A DNA stretch of 64,000 nt, from positions 47,090,500-47,154,499 of the forward strand of contig NC_089236.1 of assembly GCF_963924675.1 (NCBI RefSeq), read 5' to 3'. Below, piece after piece: positions 1-11,589 of this stretch. Made by a program: the position numbers and the translations under genes. Position 1 is the first letter of the stretch. Every line of letters starts with the position of its first letter. The DNA is from Phocoena phocoena. Lineage: Eukaryota > Chordata > Mammalia > Artiodactyla > Phocoenidae. The notes under the pieces were generated by a model. That model was not told the DNA's origin. It saw only the letters and a list, made by a program, of their open reading frames with translations, and made no database searches.

Positions 1-526
1 AGTCTTGAAATAGGAGTGTGATTTTGACTGAGGGAGATAAGGTGAGAAGAAGGTGTTGAAGGTTTTTGAATGGCAAGGTCAAGGGCTCCAAGGCAAAAAA
101 GTACATAGAGCATGAGGAATGGTGGGTGGGCTAAGGCCTCAATGAATGCTCCATCTGCACAGTATTTCTAGGCCATTTTGATGGATTTATTATGTTTCTT
201 ACGTGTTTTACAGTCCCAGGTGTATTGTAAGGCCTTTGAGCACCACTGTCCCCCTGCCATTTCCCATATAATGGGCAGCTAATAGTGTGTGTCCAATAGT
301 GAAACTCAACCGAAAGGAGTGGGTAAGCTTGGTAAGTGCAGATCATGTTGTAAGAGGCAAAGCAAGTATTGAGTGTCTAAATGGGACATTCAAGAAACAA
401 AATGTATGATCTAATTATAACATTCATACTTGTGATAGTTCATGAAGTATAATGGCTCACAATTTTGCAGATTTTCATGAGATTAGAGTGAAAATTAAGT
501 TTGCTGCTATTGTCAAGAAAGAGATT
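1..526. other. Unique AT-rich non-coding sequence
   Basis: No gene, RNA gene or recognisable repeat is visible here. Short open frames have no family signature and no splice context. It ends at the poly(T) that marks the 3' end of the next L1 fragment. Confidence 0.6.
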
Positions 527-1172
527 AATTTTTTTTTTATATTAGTTATCTATTTCATACATATTAGTGTATATATGTCAATCCCAGTATCCCAATTCAT
601 CCCACCACCACCACCCCTCACTTTCCCTCCTTGGTGTCCATACATTTGTTCTCTACATCTGTGTCTCTATTTCTGCCTTGCAAAACGGTTCATTTGTACA
701 ATTTTTCTAGATTCCACATATATGTGTTAATATATGATACTTTTTTTTTTCTCTTTCTGACTTGCTTCACTCTATGACAGTGTCTAGGTCTATCCACATC
801 TCTATAAATGACCCAATTTTGTTCCTTTTTATGGCTGCATAATATTCCATTGTATATATGTACCACATCTTCTTTATCCATTTGTCTGTCGATGGGCATC
901 TAGGTTGCTTCAATGACCTGGCTATGGTAAATAGTGCTACAATGAACATCGGGGTGCATGTGTCTTTTTGAATTATGGTTTTCTCTGGGTATATGCCTAG
1001 TAGTGGAATTGCTGGGTCACATGGTAATTCTATTTTTAGTTTTTTAAGGAACCGCCATACTGTTCTCCGTAGTGGCTGTATCAATTTACATTGCCACCAA
1101 CAGTGCAAGAAGATTCCTTTTTCTCCACACCCTTTCCAGCACTTGTTGTTTGTAGATTTTCTGATGATGCCC
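527..1172 (-). mobile_element. 5'-truncated L1 fragment: ORF2 C-terminus plus partial 3' UTR
   Basis: Read on the minus strand, 1177-767 encodes a typical L1 ORF2p C-terminal stretch ([13 protein letters not shown], then [39 protein letters not shown]), followed by 3' UTR. The 5' end is truncated near 1172. The 3' end is a short A-run (poly(T) at 529-538 on the given strand). Compared with the copy at 19.3 kb it lacks about 200 bp of terminal 3' UTR. A possible target duplication of the type AATTTTTATAT flanks it but merges with the tail. It is a dead copy. Confidence 0.88.
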
Positions 1173-1189
1173 CCCAATTTTTATATCTA

Positions 1190-1425
1190 ATAATAGCTGA
1201 ATTTACTATGTGATTGTGATTATGCTAAACACTCTGACATGCATTATATGATTTCATCATCACAATAGCTCTATCAGATAAATATTATCATTATGCCCCT
1301 TTTACAGATGGATGGAATGATTATGGGAGGGAGAATAAGTAACTTGACTAGGTCATGGACTGAGATGAATAGAACCACATCTGACCGAGCCACAGTTCAC
1401 TCTGAATCACGATGCTAATCATAAA
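1190..1425 (-). repeat. MIR SINE relic
   Basis: The order of landmarks follows a reverse-oriented MIR: a 'tactatgtg' start, 'ttatatgatttcatcatcac', 'ccccttttacagatgga', 'gtaacttgactaggtca' and a degraded tRNA-related end. It is heavily diverged, as expected of an ancient mammal-wide SINE. Confidence 0.6.
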
Positions 1426-1569
1426 AATGTTTCTACCCTGAAGAAATTTACATCAGAAGTAAATATCCATTTGTACATGATTTTTGAAATTCACTTTCAA
1501 GGCTGTATTTCTATCTACAACTCTAAATATATTTATTATTTTGAAATGTATTTACTATTTTGAAAGCTT

Positions 1570-1900
1570 GCCTCCATACCTTTGCACTTGCTATTGCTAC
1601 TTTCTAGAATACTCTTCAGTAACACGTCTTTATGCCTCCTTCCCCAGCCCCCATACAACATGGCACTGGGTTCAGTTAATAGTTCACCTCCCGCACTCTG
1701 ACGTCTTTTTAGCCTGAGTGTTGTTTAGGAGTACCACATACTTATTTATTTATTAGTAATATCTGTCCAGATAGGCTCTATGTGGGCAAGGATATTTGAA
1801 TGCGTTTTGTTCACCTCTGTATTCCCAGAATATAGGAAGAGTGTCTGGCACAAAGTAAGGACTCAATAAATATCTATTAAATGAATGAATGAGTGCATGG
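1570..1900 (+). repeat. L2 LINE 3' end relic
   Basis: Matches the terminal L2 pattern: 'cctttgcacttgctattgct', 'gtgggcaaggatatttg', 'gttcacctctgtattcccag', 'tgtctggcacaaagtaagga' and the end 'caataaatatctattaaatg' with repeated 'aatg'. No coding capacity is left. Confidence 0.75.
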
Positions 1901-2560
1901 AGGAAAAAACAGATGCTTATTGCTGATCTATGGCCATTGAAGTCTACACTGCCTTAGTAGCTATTTAAGTGCCTGAGAGGCTGGGGCTATGGCATGTCAG
2001 AGTGTTTTGTATGGTGTCAATTTGATAACGATGATAAAGTGGAAGGCTGCTGAGTTATTGCCCTCTTTGCATTATCCTACCTCTAACTGAATGCTCTGAA
2101 TCTGTCTTTGCTCTTCAAAATGATGTGGTTGGAAAGAGAATACTCCATAAATTTTTAAGTTGATGGCAATCTGTGGCTCTTGAAATCATCAACCAAGGTA
2201 TCCCACTTCTAAATATGCACATTTCTGAATTTAGTTTAAAAAAATCTAGACACATATACTTGAAAATTTATTTCACACTTCCATAATAAAGTGTACATTT
2301 CTAATCATTTGGTTTAATCTATGCTTCTATATCATCAAAAATAAACCATCTTTGGTTTAAACTTTATTCTCACAGATTCTACCTTACATACACATGGTTA
2401 TATAAAAAAGTCTCAAATTATTACATTTCAATCCACTAGAAGTCTATATTACATAAAGTATGGTGTCAGAACAATTTGCTAGTTATTTGAAAAGTTCAGA
2501 CAGATTTGCATTTTATGCATTTAAAGAAGTAGATTAAGTAATTACATGCTTAACAATTGC
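1901..2560. other. Unique AT-rich non-coding sequence
   Basis: I see no gene and no repeat I can name. The right edge grades into A-rich DNA (about 2560-2600) with repeated 'gcaaaaaa' units, next to an old L1 relic. Confidence 0.5.
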
Positions 2561-3420
2561 AGAAAAAATTGCAAAAAAAGCAAAAAATAGCAAAAAACTA
2601 TCCTTGAGATAAGATAGAACTTTATAAGCATGGCATTAGTGCTAGAAACTATTAAAAAAAGATTGATTGAATTATCTGTACAGAAATTAAAAACATATTT
2701 AGGAAAGCTAATGTTGAAAGATAAGTAACAAGATAGGAAAATATATAAATCAAAAGCAAAGGATTCTTGAGCTTAATTTATAAACAATGAAGAATCCAAT
2801 ATTAAATGGCAAAAAATATGAACAGCAAAAAAAAATAATTAGTTAATTAACCTATAAAAATATGCAACCTGACTAGTAAATAAGGAATTAAAGATCAAAT
2901 ATAAAATATCAATTATGTCCATCACATTGGCAAAGCTAAAAAAATACTGACACTATACTAGTAGAAGTATGTATATTGCATAATATTTCTCAGGGCCCAT
3001 TCTGTCTAATGTATCAAAATTTAAAATTTGAATACTTTTAGCTCAATACTTTCAAACTGACAAATCTAAGAATTCATCCTGAGGTAATGTGAGACAGAGG
3101 CTATGTAAGAATAAGACCTTAGATGTTAATACATATGTGTTGAGTTAAATAAATTACAGTGTATCCTAGACTGAAATTCCAATAGGTCATTAAAATTATA
3201 TATTAGAAAGCTAGATAAAAGGATACAGAAACACATCCATCATAGATTTTTATGTTTTATAACAAATTAGACTACAGTATGATCATATTTTATACATGCT
3301 ATCAGTGGTTTTCTTCTTATATGTGATCGTATCTTTGCTTTCTTACTTGTTTCTTGAAATTTTCTAAATATTTGGCAGTGAACAGTTTTTTAGAATCAGA
3401 AAAACACTGAAATAGAAAAT
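2560..3420 (+). mobile_element. Old L1 (L1M-type) ORF2/3' relic
   Basis: Degraded plus-strand L1 landmarks appear in order: 'tatgcaacctgactagtaa', 'tccatcacattggcaaagc', 'aagaattcatcctgaggtaa', 'ttaaataaattacagtgtat', 'ccaataggtcattaaaatta', and a 3' UTR-like T-rich end. The reading frame is destroyed. The subfamily cannot be fixed by eye and the borders are soft. Confidence 0.55.
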
Positions 3421-3511
3421 CCAGAGATGGTTTCAGTGGTATTAAAAGAAAAATTACTTTTCAAAAACCAAGAGAAACAAACGTACTGCTCTGAATATGT
3501 TAGTAGAAAAT

Positions 3512-3514
<3 letters not shown>

Positions 3515-3557
<43 letters not shown>
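3515..3557. repeat. (AT)n microsatellite
   Basis: About 21 uninterrupted AT units, followed by 'aaga'. Self-complementary and probably length-variable. Confidence 0.97.
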
Positions 3558-3559
<2 letters not shown>

Positions 3560-3835
3560 AGTATTTTACTTTAGAAGCATTAGTATGAAGTAAAAATAAA
3601 TAATTAAAAATAGGTCCTTAAACTGCTTGCCTATTAGGAGCATAACATCTAGACTTTATTGCCTAGAACTTATAACTTGGCTATTTCCTTTCCACAAGTT
3701 GAAAAGCTTAGGACAAGTTCAGCTTCCAAAACTCTTCTATATTAAGGGGAGCTGCAAATACAAAGAAACATTTTTATCACAAAATATTACATCAAATACT
3801 TAAAGAAAAAAAACACGATAAAAAATGAATAAAGA

Positions 3836-4171
3836 GGGACTTCCCTGGTGGTGCAGTCGTTAAGAACCCGCCTGCCAATGCAGGGAACAAGGGTTCAATC
3901 CCCGGTCCAGGAAGATCCCACATGCCGCAGAGCAACTAAGCCTGTGCGCCACAACTGCTGAGCCTGCGCTCTAGAGCCCTCAAGCCACAGCTACTGACTC
4001 CACGTGACACGACTACTGAAGCCTACGCACCTAGAGCTCATGCTCCACAACAAGAGAAGCCACCGCAATGAGAAACCCACGCACCGCAAAGAAGAGTAGC
4101 CCTTGCTTACCACAACTAGAGAAAGCCCACACGCAGCAACAAAGACCCAATGCAGCCAAAAATAAATTTTA
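3836..4171 (+). mobile_element. CHR-type SINE, long form
   Basis: Starts GGGACTTCCCTGGTGG, with tRNA-like A box TGGTGCAGTCG and B box GGTTCAATCCC. It continues through the 'ctgagcctgcgctctagagc' region and ends 'gacccaatgcagccaaaaat' plus an A-rich tail. The target duplication is AAAAATGAATAAAGA (3821-3835) and AAAAATGAATGAAGA (4172-4186), 15 bp with one mismatch. CpG decay suggests an older copy than the short forms in this window. Confidence 0.93.
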
Positions 4172-4331
4172 AAAAATGAATGAAGATATTAGGATTGCTA
4201 ACTACGTAAAAAGCTCTCACCTTTAATTACACCTTGAAGTGGTCAATTTTTGAATTATATTTCATTTTTCATCCATATTTAGTGTGACTTTTCTGAAAAC
4301 CAGCTTTTCAGTTTTTGAAACACAGGGCTTC

Positions 4332-4367
4332 TAGACCTCAACAATAAATTAGACCTCAACAATAAAT
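4332..4367. repeat. 18-bp perfect tandem duplication
   Basis: TAGACCTCAACAATAAAT occurs twice head to tail (4332-4349, 4350-4367) without mismatch. This looks like a recent slippage duplication in otherwise unique DNA. Confidence 0.95.
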
Positions 4368-4957
4368 TTTATTAAATCTCAAGGCCTCCCTGTTTGGATA
4401 AGAATGAGTAACACATCTTTCTACAAGACATGGCCTCTTTGGTATAGATGCCTCACACTCTTTTTTGTTGGCTTAATTGACAGGATTTACTCTTTCTGAA
4501 TGGAGGGGTGTCTGGTGAGTAGTTTATGAGCAGAGAGCCTCTTAGTATGTAAGACATCAATCTGAACAAGATGAAAAAAGACAATGGTAGAATTTTGCTA
4601 TAGAAGATGTTTTGAATCAACCAAGGAATTTATCTCGTTTTCAACTTTCACACAAAACTCTTCATGAGATTTGAAGAAATATTTGAAGAAAATGCCAAAA
4701 GTTGTATCAACTCTCCCAACCAAATTTTACAGTCAAATATATAAAATGCTACAGTGTAACTTTATGTCAAAACATTCATTGATTAGCATCAAAAACTTAA
4801 AAGCAATGCTTCTCTTATTTTGCTATATTCTTGAATTTGTAATGCTGAAAATGGTTGATTTCATGGTCTTAGTTTTAATTGTACCTTTTCTGTTGTTTTC
4901 TAGTCCCTGTTTGCCTGCCCTTCTAGACTAATGAACTCCAAGATTCTATGAAAAGCA
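4368..4957. other. Unique non-coding sequence
   Basis: No recognisable gene or repeat. The 86-codon open frame at 4671-4931 has no family features, and I treat it as chance. Confidence 0.5.
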
Positions 4958-4990
4958 CACATGTGTGTGTGTGCATGCACACACACACAG
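4957..4990. repeat. TG/CA repeat with a 28-bp perfect palindrome
   Basis: (TG)n passes into GCATGC and then (CA)n, so 4962-4989 is a perfect inverted repeat centred between 4975 and 4976. It can form a cruciform or Z-DNA. Confidence 0.93.
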
Positions 4991-6590
4991 CCTGGACACA
5001 TGCTGGCATTCTCCACACATGCTGAAGCCAATGGGGATGGCAAATGGATCGAGAACAGGGAAACAGAAAAGACAAAGAAAAAAATTGATCTCGGCAAACT
5101 AGGAGGCATTCCTGCTGTTCAGAGAGGAAGTTCAGGAACATATAATGAGAAATGAACAGCCTTAATTTACACAGTTACATTTAAGGAAGTGCTGTAGAGT
5201 AGGTTAGATCCCTAGGACAGCGGGACTAGCCCTGTATGCATGTATATACTAATATTCTAATATTTGGAAAGGAAGATTTCCTTTCCTTTTTCCCCCTCTG
5301 TGGAACTAGAATACATAATGCAAACTTTATATTTGAAAATGACAATTAAGGCAAGTTGGTGTTTCCAAACTTTTCACATCTCTCACCCCATCTTACCTTT
5401 TAATTGGTTAAGAGAAGTTCAAAGTAAATTAACCTTTTAATAAGTTAAAAGCAAAATCCATTAATTTTAAATTAAGTGGAGTTAATTTAAAGGCTCCTAA
5501 ATTTTAACTTTCACTTAGTGAATTATTTTCTAGTAAGTTTTCCTGAATTATAGATTAAAAATACAAAACCAGCTCTTGACCTAAAATCTAAAATCAAACT
5601 TGCTAATAAGCCTTTACCAGGTCTCTCCTTGATCTTTAAGCACATAGGAGATATTAATAACTTGAAGAAGGACTGATACATGTATACATGCAGAAATGAG
5701 TTGCACACAAAAAGCTATTAACTGGCATGCAAGACAGCAGTGTTATTTCACAGAAACACAGATTCATTTAAGTAGCTTTTTTTTCCACATATAGTTATAT
5801 ATATATAGGAATGTATATGAAACCAATAAATATGATGCTTTTTAAATTACTACATGATCGAGATGTTTTCTTAGGTAGGCATATATTTAAATCTGAGATT
5901 TAATAATTCAGTATAATAGTAGATAATTATTACATTTATAATTTTAGACACAGTTGTTTTCCCAAAATGATCCCACTTTATTCACCACTTAGTCTTCCCA
6001 GGATATAATGATGCATATCACTCCATATCCTATTACAAAAGGTTTTCTATTTGATGGCTCTTGGTTCAGATATATGTGAACTCACTTAAACATCAAAGCA
6101 CAGAATCCAGAAAGATCAAATACAAAAGGAAATGAGAAAGAGTGATAGAATGAAAGGCAAATTGATATGAGGTAATTAAGGAAGTAACTAGGGTTTGGAG
6201 AAGAAATAGAAATAAAAAGAAATAAGGTTTCAGTGAGGTAGAAAGATGAAAATAAAAATCAGAATGGATCCTATGTGAGATGATAAAGTGTAGGTAGGAA
6301 AACAGAATGGTATATTAATCCAAAGAAAGGAAGTATAAGGAAAAACCCAGATTTTGTAATGAGGTGTAAATGTTTGTTCAATATCATGCTGTTTCATAGT
6401 GTTTGAATTTATGCTTGTTTTGAGAATGGAAGCCTAAATTCCTGGTTTACTGCTCTCTACAGCATTGCAGAAATATTTAATCTTCTATGTGATGACCAAG
6501 TGCCGTGACACCGCTCCACAATCTAACCCCTCCTGCTCAGAGCTGCCATTGACAACACAGCCAACTCCATATTACAGAAGTGTATATGTT
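4991..6590. other. Unique AT-rich non-coding sequence
   Basis: No gene seen. Small features only: a 9-bp-arm hairpin GGAAAGGAA/TTCCTTTCC at 5266-5286, and purine-rich stretches at 6100-6330. Frames here are short and unremarkable. Confidence 0.5.
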
Positions 6591-6631
6591 TATACACACA
6601 CATACACACACACGCGTGCTCATGCATGTAC
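6591..6631. repeat. CA-rich alternating purine/pyrimidine tract
   Basis: Strict purine-pyrimidine alternation at 6591-6619 (TATACACACACATACACACA then CACGCGTGC), followed after one break by CATGCATGTAC. A low-complexity tract with Z-DNA potential. Confidence 0.85.
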
Positions 6632-7849
6632 CTGTGCACACAGTAAGCAAGCTTTAGTTTCTGCCTTAACCTTTTCCTCCTCTTTCTTCTTACCAAAAGA
6701 ACATTTTTAACACATGCACGAATGAAGCTATGCAAATATCCATGTTCTCCCCATTCTATCCCATGCTACACCATTCTGTTTTAAAAATCAAGCAAGGTAC
6801 AAGGAATGTATCTGCAACACTCAAATTATTCACATTTAAAGTACTTTCAAAAATATGAAATAAGTTCTCAATTTACAAGGCCTCTAAATTGCACATGATT
6901 TTCATATAAATTTCAACTTTATGGTAGTAAATTGAAGTGAAAATTATATAGTGTATTTAAACCTACATTTCTTGCAAAATCATTTCCAAAAGTTTGCCAC
7001 CAATGAATTTTATTCTTGATTAACTTAGAGTACTATGAACCAGGGAAGAAAGAAAATAATTCTGGGCTTATATAAACATCTACCTTCAATAGCTTAGCAA
7101 GCAAACATTAACAAATGCTTTGCATCCTATTTTCTTACAACAGTCCTATAAGACAATAAACCTCTGAAAGCAATTACTCTAAATTTATTTTTCCTCCACA
7201 TTGAAGCAGAAAATACTGTCACGCAAAAGTTAGCATTGAACTTGTATAAGAGCAGAGATTTATTGAGACAAGGAACAATGCTGATTAAAAAAATAAAAGC
7301 ATTGAAATACACCCTAACATCTTTCCTGAAACACATGATAATAATTATCTTAGGAAAAGGTGGTGCTGACAGCAGCATAAATGATGCTGCCAAATGGAGA
7401 GTTAATTTTAAGGACTAAACCATAAATTACTTCTTTAAAATTAGTGAGAAAAAAATAGATCCCTTCTGAAGTCAATTTAATCAATTCAGAAAAATTTTGC
7501 ACAAGAGAAAAAATTATTAGACTATAACATTCCAAGAGGTTATATAAGAATTATTTTAAAGAGCCTTGCCACTCTTATTCAGGAACTAATTTAGAATGTA
7601 TATGACTGGATTTTCAAATATCTGTTTAACAACCTATATTCTAACATATTTATTGCCATCTCAATCTAGATTTAAAAATAGTAATTGGTTAGGTTTTTCT
7701 CACTTTTTAAAAATGTTCTCTTTTCAAAAATTCAATTCTAAAGCAGAACTCTAAGTAATTTTCTTACTTGTATGGCATCCGGATATTAGCAGAGTCAAAG
7801 GATAGTAGGCATTTTATAAATTCACATTGACTGATACATGCTATTATTG
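6632..7849. other. Unique AT-rich non-coding sequence
   Basis: I find no gene, RNA gene or recognisable repeat. Open frames on both strands near 7127-7535 overlap one another and look like chance. Confidence 0.5.
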
Positions 7850-8085
7850 GTTAGCTGTCCCCTCGATGTCCTTGCTATGCTTTCCCGAGGAAAAGTGTAT
7901 GAGAAAAGTACACTTCTTCAGTGTAGAAGGTTTTCCACTCCTTTTACTTTGGTCTCGGCTCTAGGACTTACTATGGCCATGGGAATGTGAGCAGATGCTA
8001 CATATGCCATCGTGAACTAGAAATAAATGTTTGTTGTCATAAGCCGCTGAGATTTTGGTGTTGCTTGTTGCAGCAGTTAAGACTG
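7850..8085 (+). mobile_element. MLT1-type LTR relic (ERVL-MaLR)
   Basis: The 3' part matches the MLT1 end pattern: 'gaaataaatgtttgttgtca', 'taagccgctgagattttggt', 'gttgcttgttgcagcagtta'. The 5' part is weaker. A solitary ancient LTR fragment with no internal retroviral coding sequence next to it. Confidence 0.65.
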
Positions 8086-9421
8086 ACTATGCAAGATGCA
8101 TCATAAATACGATAGTTATTTGTTATAACTACTTAAAATGTTAAGAGCATATATAGGACACAGCTCAACTGCTGATATAATGCTTCAGAAGTAAACATAC
8201 TGAGACCCGAAGCCTTTGACTCCTGTGGGTAGAGTCAGGAATCTGCATAAGAATAACAGCAGGCTCCTAATCAGAGCAAATATGCTCCCTGCAGCTAATT
8301 CTTGGTTCATTCTTAAGGGAGAAGAGGAGAAAAAGTTGCATTTTGAATGATGGTACCAATTATGTGGAGCCTACATGTTAAGATTTGGATGTACTGATAA
8401 ACCTTGACTGACTAAAGATTGCAATTTGATTACTGACAAATGGTCCAAAATAATCTGTCCAAGTATGAGAAAGAGGTGGATAGAGACTTAAAATGAAGTT
8501 ATTACAGGACAAAATGTTTTACTGACTGAAAACAAAGTAATAAAAACTCACTTTTAACCTAGTTATGGTGGCATTTAATCGCTTTTCAAATAAGGAAGGG
8601 TAGAAATAAACAGGCTTTAATAAAAGTTAAAATATATTTATTACAAATATGCTTCCTTGTTGCTAAAATCAATGTAAATTATCTGATAAATTTTGATTAA
8701 AATATTATTTTATAGTTATATTTTTATGATAGTGATATGGTAAAAAGGTCTAACCTGTATTTACTAGCACATATATAAAGAATGATCAATTGTGTTTGCA
8801 GATAATGGTGATTAAGACAGGTCTAGGACAGGACTGAAAACTATCAAATATCTACTAAGTATCCAGTTATTATTGTCAAGGTAAATTGGCCTAAGTCCTG
8901 GACTTGATTTTATTCTAGTAATGGTATTTTATGTTGAGATTTGACCTTCATTTATCCAAAGAATCCTCATTGGAAATAAGAATAAAGTCCATGTCCAGAA
9001 AAAAAAAAAGATTGGTTCTACAGCACTATTTAGTGACCAGAATGTTATTGGCTACAATTCTGGGGACACTGGGGTTCATTTAAAGAAACTATCCTATTTG
9101 TAAATGAGTATTTGCCTATAGTGAGTAGATAGGGGCGGCTAAAGTTTATGGGAGACAATGGTTTAAACAACGTTTAAAAAATCATCATTAAACATCATTA
9201 AAAGTGAATTTATTCAAAAACTGTTTCTATGAATTTGAATTCTTCACCAAATTCACACAACCCAAGCCTATAAATGAATGCATAGGTGGATGGGTAATTT
9301 GTTGACTACTAAAGAAACTTCTCCAATCCCATCATTAGCTAGGACTTAGAAGAAAAAGTTTTTTCTGCTGTAAGTCCCCATCAGACCTGCCATTTCCATC
9401 CATAGATCAAATGGTTCTTTT
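8086..9421. other. Unique AT-rich non-coding sequence
   Basis: No gene seen. Minor features: an exact 10-bp tandem repeat CATCATTAAA x2 at 9183-9202, and a short A-run at 9000-9010. No repeat family is recognised with confidence. Confidence 0.5.
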
Positions 9422-9632
9422 ATTTATTTATTTATTTTATTATTATTATTTTTTTGCGGTACGCGGGCTTCTCACTGTTGTGGCCTCTCCCGTTGCGGAG
9501 CACAGGCTCCGGACGCGCAGGCTCAGCAGCCACGGCTCACGGGCCCAGCCGCGGATGCTCCCGGACCGGGTCACGAACCCGCGTCCCCTGTATCAGCAGG
9601 CGGACTCTCAACCACTGCTCCACCAGGGAAGC
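9422..9632 (-). mobile_element. CHR-type SINE, short form, internal deletion
   Basis: Reverse-oriented copy. A (TTTA)n/T-rich tail at 9422-9455 is followed by GCGGTACGCGGGC and ends CACCAGGGAAGC. Relative to sister copies, about a dozen bases around CCGCGGCATGTGGGATC are missing (near 9549-9556). The target duplication ATGGTTCTTTT (9411-9421) against ACGGCTCTTTT (9633-9643) has two transitions. Many CpGs remain, so it is fairly young. Confidence 0.93.
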
Positions 9633-9643
9633 ACGGCTCTTTT

Positions 9644-10029
9644 TCAGAATCAAGTATATTGTCTCATCTCTTTTCAGAAGGCCATGAAGTCTCCATTATA
9701 ACAGTAAGTAATTATTATATATAGTTCATAAGAATTTTCTAAGTGTGCTTTTCAATTATCTCCATCATTTCTCTGCCTCCATAGCCCACCCCCCTTAACA
9801 ACTAATCTTGAACTTGTGCCTTTATTGTTTTACCCTCATACAATATCTTTTATTTATTTTTTTAATTTTTTTTGTTGGAGACAAACCATTTTTTCCCCAT
9901 CAATTAAAAATATAGTGACCGTAACCTCATCATAAGTATCACCTAGCCTTACCATCTGGCTTCAACACATATAAATATTCGAAGTATCTTCTAATATAAA
10001 TATTACAGCTCTCAGAACAGAACCACATA
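9644..10029. other. Unique sequence between two SINEs
   Basis: T-rich DNA at 9835-9895 and otherwise nothing recognisable. It sits between two minus-strand CHR SINEs. Confidence 0.45.
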
Positions 10030-10039
10030 CCGTTTCAGA

Positions 10040-10249
10040 TTTTTTTTTTTTTTTTTTTCGCGGTACACGGGCCTCTCACTGTTGTGGCCTCTCCCGTTGC
10101 AGAGCACAGGCTCCGGACGCGCAGGCTCAGCGCCATGGCTCATGGGCCCAGCTGCTCCGCGGCATGTGGGATCTTCCCAGACCGGGGCACAAACCCGTGT
10201 CCCCTGCATCGGCAGGCGGACTCTCAACCACTGCGCCACCAGGGAAGCC
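10040..10249 (-). mobile_element. CHR-type SINE, short form
   Basis: Poly(T) at 10040-10058, then CGCGGTACACGGGC and the full tRNA-related part, ending CACCAGGGAAGCC. Exact 10-bp target duplication CCGTTTCAGA (10030-10039 and 10250-10259). On the element strand the A box TGGCGCAGTGG is intact, and the B box reads GGTTTGTGCCC (one CpG lost). Confidence 0.95.
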
Positions 10250-10259
10250 CCGTTTCAGA

Positions 10260-11390
10260 ATTTTTAAATGGCATTTTATTATGTATATCTTCATTGAGAT
10301 TTTATGAAGAATAAGGAAAACAGAAAGGGGCAAAAAACTAGCTGTACATGTATTATTAATTCTGCTTAAATTTAAGAAGTTAATACTGATTGAAATCTAT
10401 TGGACAAAATATTTGCATTTTGTATTTTTACTACAAATGACAAAACTGCATTTTTAAAAATAACATCTCCTTAATTAAAATCCCAACAAGATAGCATATT
10501 TGCAAATATTCAAATTTGAAATGAGCAAATCAGTGAGACATAATTTTTCAATTTGCTTGCTATTTCTTTTTTTAGTATCTGAAATTTAGCAAAAACATGT
10601 TATGTGATTACTTGGACACCTTCCATTCTTTTAACATGCTGATTTGATATAGAAATAAAATTAGTTCCTTCACAAACATGAACTACGATGTTTTCCTTAT
10701 GATTTCACTGGCCAAGATATTTTTTCAGAATAATTTTATTTGCTTATGGTAATTTTCTTCCACTACACAATTTTATTCTATTTTTCTGAATAAAATGTGC
10801 ATTCTTACTTGAAGTACTACAAAATGTTGAATAATGTTAAAATGCATCCATGTTCATATTAGAATCAACTTAAGTATATTCTAAAATGATTCTTTGCAAT
10901 CTATTTCAAACTGAGTTCTCACATTTACAATGAATCTGCTTCAGTATTAAAGGTTTGCTTTGATTATCGAAATTGTCTTAAAGATCTTATTGATAAACCA
11001 TGATTTTCATTTTAATTTCTGAAAATTATTTTCTGAAAAATATTTGGGAGATTATTATTTCCCAAAATTATTTAATATGTAAGTCTTGGAGAAATACACC
11101 TTTGAATGTTTTTCTCGCCACAGTTTTCTTCACATTGAATTCAATACAGTTTAGTGAGCCTCTTCTTCCTGTGAGGACATTTATAAGGTTATAGAACTTC
11201 AGAGAAGATTAATACATGGTGTGTTTCTTCATGGAAATCACAAGCTCTAGGGGTGACAGACACATACACATACACACCACAAATATTATGTGGTAAGTGA
11301 TAGGCAGTAAGGGTGTGAACTGTACGCTATGGAAGAATTTCTTGAGAAAGTGTCAACAGAGCATGTGACTGGGCCTGTGCTTAAGAGAGA
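10260..11390. other. Unique AT-rich non-coding sequence
   Basis: No gene or nameable repeat. The 64-codon frame at 11000-11194 has no family features. Confidence 0.5.
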
Positions 11391-11505
11391 TTCTTGCACT
11401 GGATTTAAGGCTCTGCTGTCACCATCTTGAATTCTTATCATAAGGGGTCCCACATTTCCACTTTGCACTGGGCTAGCCTTGAATATGAGCCTGTATGTAT
11501 TGCAG
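11391..11505. repeat. Unassigned dispersed repeat, copy 1
   Basis: 'accatcttgaattcttat', then 'ggggtcccacattt' and 'actttgcactggg' correspond in order and spacing to 50081-50150 ('gccatcttgaaattcttaat', 'ggggccccatatttt', 'cattatgcactgggg'). The two share an ancestral repeat whose family I cannot name. The 113-codon minus frame overlapping it is not taken as a gene. Confidence 0.6.
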
Positions 11506-11589
11506 CCAAGGGCAGATATTGAACACTGAGGAGACAGAGTATCTATAAGTTTCCTAAAATAGTTGATATTTGATTTGGTGAATTCACTG

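Noticed and set aside
767..1177. 136-codon minus frame
   Set aside because: L1 ORF2p C-terminus in a 5'-truncated copy.
7850..8085. Endogenous retrovirus with coding capacity
   Set aside because: Only an ancient solitary LTR relic is visible. No gag, pol or env sequence is next to it.
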